DNA of 64,000 nucleotides, taken from the NCBI RefSeq assembly GCF_013131805.1, contig NZ_JABJRC010000003.1, forward strand, positions 682,001 to 746,000. The letters run 5' to 3'. A model generated the notes under the pieces. The model did not search any database and was not told where the DNA came from. It saw only the letters and a program-made list of their open reading frames with translations. The position numbers were made by a program, and so were the translations under genes. Source of the DNA: Kribbella sandramycini (GTDB lineage Bacteria > Actinomycetota > Actinomycetes > Propionibacteriales > Kribbellaceae). Shown one piece after another: positions 62,299 through 64,000 of the stretch (position 1 is the first letter of the stretch; each line of letters begins with the position of its first letter).

Positions 62299-62400
62299 AC
62301 CTCAACCCTGACGCGGCGAGGCGCCCGACACCAGTCGAGCGCCTCATCCGTTAGTAGCGGGTAATGCTGATGAAGTTGTGTTCTCGCCTTGGTGCGCTGT

Positions 62401-62928
62401 TCAGAGTGCCGGACGGCCGTTCGGCCAGCGGCGTGCGTTGTCCCGGACGCGGCGCAGCTTGCCGAGCACGACGTCGCGCTCGTCGGCCAGCTGCGTCATC
62501 CACAGGCTGTCGATCTCCAGGAGGTGGTCCGGCAACGCTTCGCGCAGCCGGCGCTTCCCCTCCTCGGTGAGGACTGCGTACGAGCCGCGGGCGTCGTCCG
62601 GACACGGCTCACGGCGTACCAGGCCGAGGTTCTCGGCACGGTCGACGAGCCGGGTGATGCCGCCGGTCGTGACGGTCAGCTCCCGGGCCAGGGAGGTCAA
62701 ACGCTGCTTTTCCCCGTGACTGCGGGCCAGCCGCAGCAACAGTTCGAACATTGCCATTTGCAGACCACTGCGCTTGAGAGAGTGCCGCATCAGCTGGTCC
62801 AGCTCGGCTGCTGCTTCACGCAACAGCCCGTAGGCAGTGATGACGTCGCTTTCCCATGGTTCGGTGACGCGCGGGGGTTCTGCATCGGCGAGCGCTAGGG
62901 GCGAGCAAAGCGAAGGCGCGATGGTCAT
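62401..62928 (-). CDS. MarR-family regulator
   Basis: A 175-residue regulator. The winged helix includes LQMAMFELLLRLARSHGEKQRLTSLARELTVTTGGITRLVDRAENLGLVRREPCPDDARGSYAVLTEEGKRRL, a typical MarR core with the DxRxxxxxLT wing. It is alone, between the molybdoenzyme and the transfer-like genes, both on other transcripts or strands. A possible own operator is at 62942-62977. The ligand and targets are unknown. Confidence 0.88.
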   Translation of the reverse strand: MTIAPSLCSPLALADAEPPRVTEPWESDVITAYGLLREAAAELDQLMRHSLKRSGLQMAMFELLLRLARSHGEKQRLTSLARELTVTTGGITRLVDRAENLGLVRREPCPDDARGSYAVLTEEGKRRLREALPDHLLEIDSLWMTQLADERDVVLGKLRRVRDNARRWPNGRPAL

Positions 62929-62941
62929 GCGCGGACTCTAG

Positions 62942-62977
62942 TAGTTGACTAGGTCACTTCGCTACACGGGGTGACCT
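62942..62977. promoter_or_regulatory. Inverted repeats before the MarR gene
   Basis: AGGTCAC at 62951-62957 and GTGACCT at 62971-62977 are perfect 7-bp inverted repeats with a 13-bp spacer. Overlapping the left arm is GTTGACTAGGTCAC, close to the TTGAC-N3-GTCAA form bound by many MarR proteins. The element lies 13 bases before the MarR start. Autoregulation is inferred. Confidence 0.5.
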
Positions 62978-63054
62978 ATCGGCTACAGATCGCCTGGTGA
63001 TCGCAAACCTCCTGAGCGTAACCAACGACCTGTCCAGACCAGTACGCGGGGGCC

Positions 63055-63063
63055 TGTGGATAA
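63055..63063. other. DnaA-box-like 9-mer
   Basis: TGTGGATAA is the exact reverse complement of the DnaA box TTATCCACA. It is single, 40 bases before the first transfer-like gene. One copy alone does not make an origin, and none is claimed. Confidence 0.35.
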
Positions 63064-63102
63064 CTTCCGCGGCGGTCGAGCGGAAACTGGCAATCTCTTG
63101 AC

Positions 63103-63876
63103 ATGACCGAGACCGATGACACCAAAACCCCTTACGGGCCGGGGTTCACCGCCGCGTGCATCGTGATCGTCGCCGTGCTCGTCTGCGGTGTGGTCCTGCT
63201 CGTCGCGGGCCGCGGCGCCGACGCCGGCGACGCCACCACCCACCTCGCGGATCCGGCCGCCGCGGCGGCCGGCGCGCGAGCGGGGGAGGCCGGCGCGCCG
63301 CTCGCCACCGCCGAGCCCGCGGCGCCGCCGGTGGGTCGAGCGGGCGGGTGCGGCGGTTCGGCGTCCGACCGAAGTGTGCCGAGCAAGGCGCCGGCGGTCG
63401 ACGGTTGGGAGGTGAGTAACCGGGTCGTCGTCCCGCGCTCGGCTGCGGTCGGCCCGGCGAAAACCGATCCTGACGGGTTCCGGCGCTGTTTCGCGCACTC
63501 GCCGACCGGCGCGCTGTACGCCGCGTACAACGCGCTGGCCGCGATGGCGGATCAGAGCAAGCTGGTGTCGATCGCGCGCAGGCTGATGCTGCCCAGCGCG
63601 GAGACGGAGCAGCTGATTCGCCAGCTGAGCAAGGAGTCCGCGACCGGTTTCTCGTCGGTGCAGCCGACGGGTTATCGGATGCTCGCCGCGGCCGATGACC
63701 GCGTGACGGTGTTGCTCGCGCTCCCGGTCGAGTCGGTCTACATGAGCGCGACCTTGACCCTGGTCTGGCATCAGGGCGATTGGCGGCTGCAGCCGCCGCC
63801 ACCAGGCGAAGCGGTCGGCGCGCCGTTCGCCCAACACCGTGACCTCGGCGACTTCGTGAAGTGGAGTGGGATCTGA
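63103..63876 (+). CDS. Single-pass membrane protein, probable conjugative-element accessory
   Basis: A 257-residue protein. One helix at about residues 15-35 (FTAACIVIVAVLVCGVVLLVAG) is followed by an Ala/Gly/Pro-rich stretch and a globular part (PAVDGWEVSNRVVVPRSAAVGP, RRCFAHSPTGALYAAYNALAAM, TLVWHQGDWRLQPPP). Proteins of this kind (membrane anchor plus NTF2-like or VirB8-like outside domain) stand at the start of actinobacterial conjugative modules. It overlaps the next gene (ATGA), whose start resembles a TrbL/VirB6-type membrane protein. Family assignment is tentative. Confidence 0.7.
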   Translation: MTETDDTKTPYGPGFTAACIVIVAVLVCGVVLLVAGRGADAGDATTHLADPAAAAAGARAGEAGAPLATAEPAAPPVGRAGGCGGSASDRSVPSKAPAVDGWEVSNRVVVPRSAAVGPAKTDPDGFRRCFAHSPTGALYAAYNALAAMADQSKLVSIARRLMLPSAETEQLIRQLSKESATGFSSVQPTGYRMLAAADDRVTVLLALPVESVYMSATLTLVWHQGDWRLQPPPPGEAVGAPFAQHRDLGDFVKWSGI

Positions 63877-64000
63877 TGTGTGGGCGGATGGACCTCGAAT
63901 GTCACGTCAGTGAAGGTGTCCAAGCCGTCGCCAACGGCTGGCTGGAGAACGCCCGCCGGATGGCCGCCGACTTCTTCACCTCGGCGCTGAACTCGCAGGC
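63876..64000 (+). CDS. Start of a TrbL/VirB6-like membrane protein; 3' partial
   Basis: The first 41 residues, MCGRMDLECHVSEGVQAVAN then GWLENARRMAADFFTSALNSQ, run off the window. The Cys-x-x-x-D-x-x-C-x-x-x-E/G-V-x-x-A start is typical of polytopic proteins next to VirB4-like ATPases in actinobacterial integrative conjugative elements. The ATG overlaps the previous stop. Too little is visible for a firm call. Confidence 0.55.
   Translation, partial: MCGRMDLECHVSEGVQAVANGWLENARRMAADFFTSALNSQ

Noticed and set aside
63055..63063. Replication origin
   Set aside because: A single DnaA-box-like 9-mer without AT-rich stretch or further boxes is not enough.

Overview
The window is a contiguous piece of a high-GC actinobacterial chromosome. 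Pointers are dense ATGA/GTGA/TGATG gene overlaps, many GTG starts, Tat-type lipoprotein leaders, sugar ABC importers without their own ATPase, ROK, TetR and GntR/UTRA regulators, and an NgcEFG-type aminosugar importer. The mix of gene families fits Kribbella or a close relative in the Propionibacteriales. That placement is inference; no rRNA or tRNA gene was seen to test it.

Layout. 1-3.9 kb: osmoprotectant (ProU/OpuA-type) importer with a double-length fused permease. 3.9-14.5 kb: mixed genes (a flavin oxidase, orphan ParA, ROK regulator, MpaB-type oxygenase, PHP hydrolase, GNAT enzymes, a Nudix-GNAT fusion). This part holds an unusual block at 12.07-12.86 kb: a phased 11-bp repeat array, an inverted repeat, a 64-residue basic protein and a run of stem-loops that share one loop sequence. 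14.5-18.1 kb: an MFS exporter and a membrane-anchored NACHT NTPase. 18.1-28.5 kb: a leftward eight-gene operon for breakdown of a branched or terpenoid acid (acyl-CoA ligase, two acyl-CoA dehydrogenases, biotin-dependent carboxylase, AtuA-like protein) with its TetR regulator last. 28.6-33.7 kb: a DasR-like GntR regulator, a ROK repressor and a sugar importer with a clear promoter and operator. 34.3-48.6 kb: polyamine uptake (PotDABC-like) and breakdown (two FAD oxidases, a class III aminotransferase, an aldehyde dehydrogenase, an Lrp/AsnC regulator), split by a thaumatin-like protein and a serine hydrolase. 48.7-57.4 kb: an aminosugar locus (multidomain glycan-active protein, GlcNAc-kinase-like gene, NanE-like epimerase, NgcEFG importer, ceramidase-fold protein). 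57.4-62.9 kb: a YhgE/Pip membrane protein with a degenerate ABC-like partner and TetR regulator, a sulfite-oxidase-like molybdoenzyme and a MarR regulator. 63.1 kb to the edge: two overlapping genes that look like the start of a conjugative-transfer (type IV secretion-like) module.

How the parts work together. A DasR-like element, GTGGTCTAC, lies before the GntR gene at 28.6 kb and, inside an identical 14-mer, before both halves of the aminosugar locus 20-24 kb away. This suggests one regulon across the window. The acyl-CoA operon has its own CAAGC-N2-GCTTG operator 8 bp from the GntR site in the shared divergent intergenic region. A family of short palindromes (GTTT-SS-TGGG, 4-base spacer, CCCA-SS-AAAC) recurs at gene 3' ends near 6.4, 29.4 and 41.8 kb, with compensating changes between copies.

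Limits. All functions are read from sequence motifs and gene context; no database search was run. Transport substrates and regulator-operator pairings are inferences.
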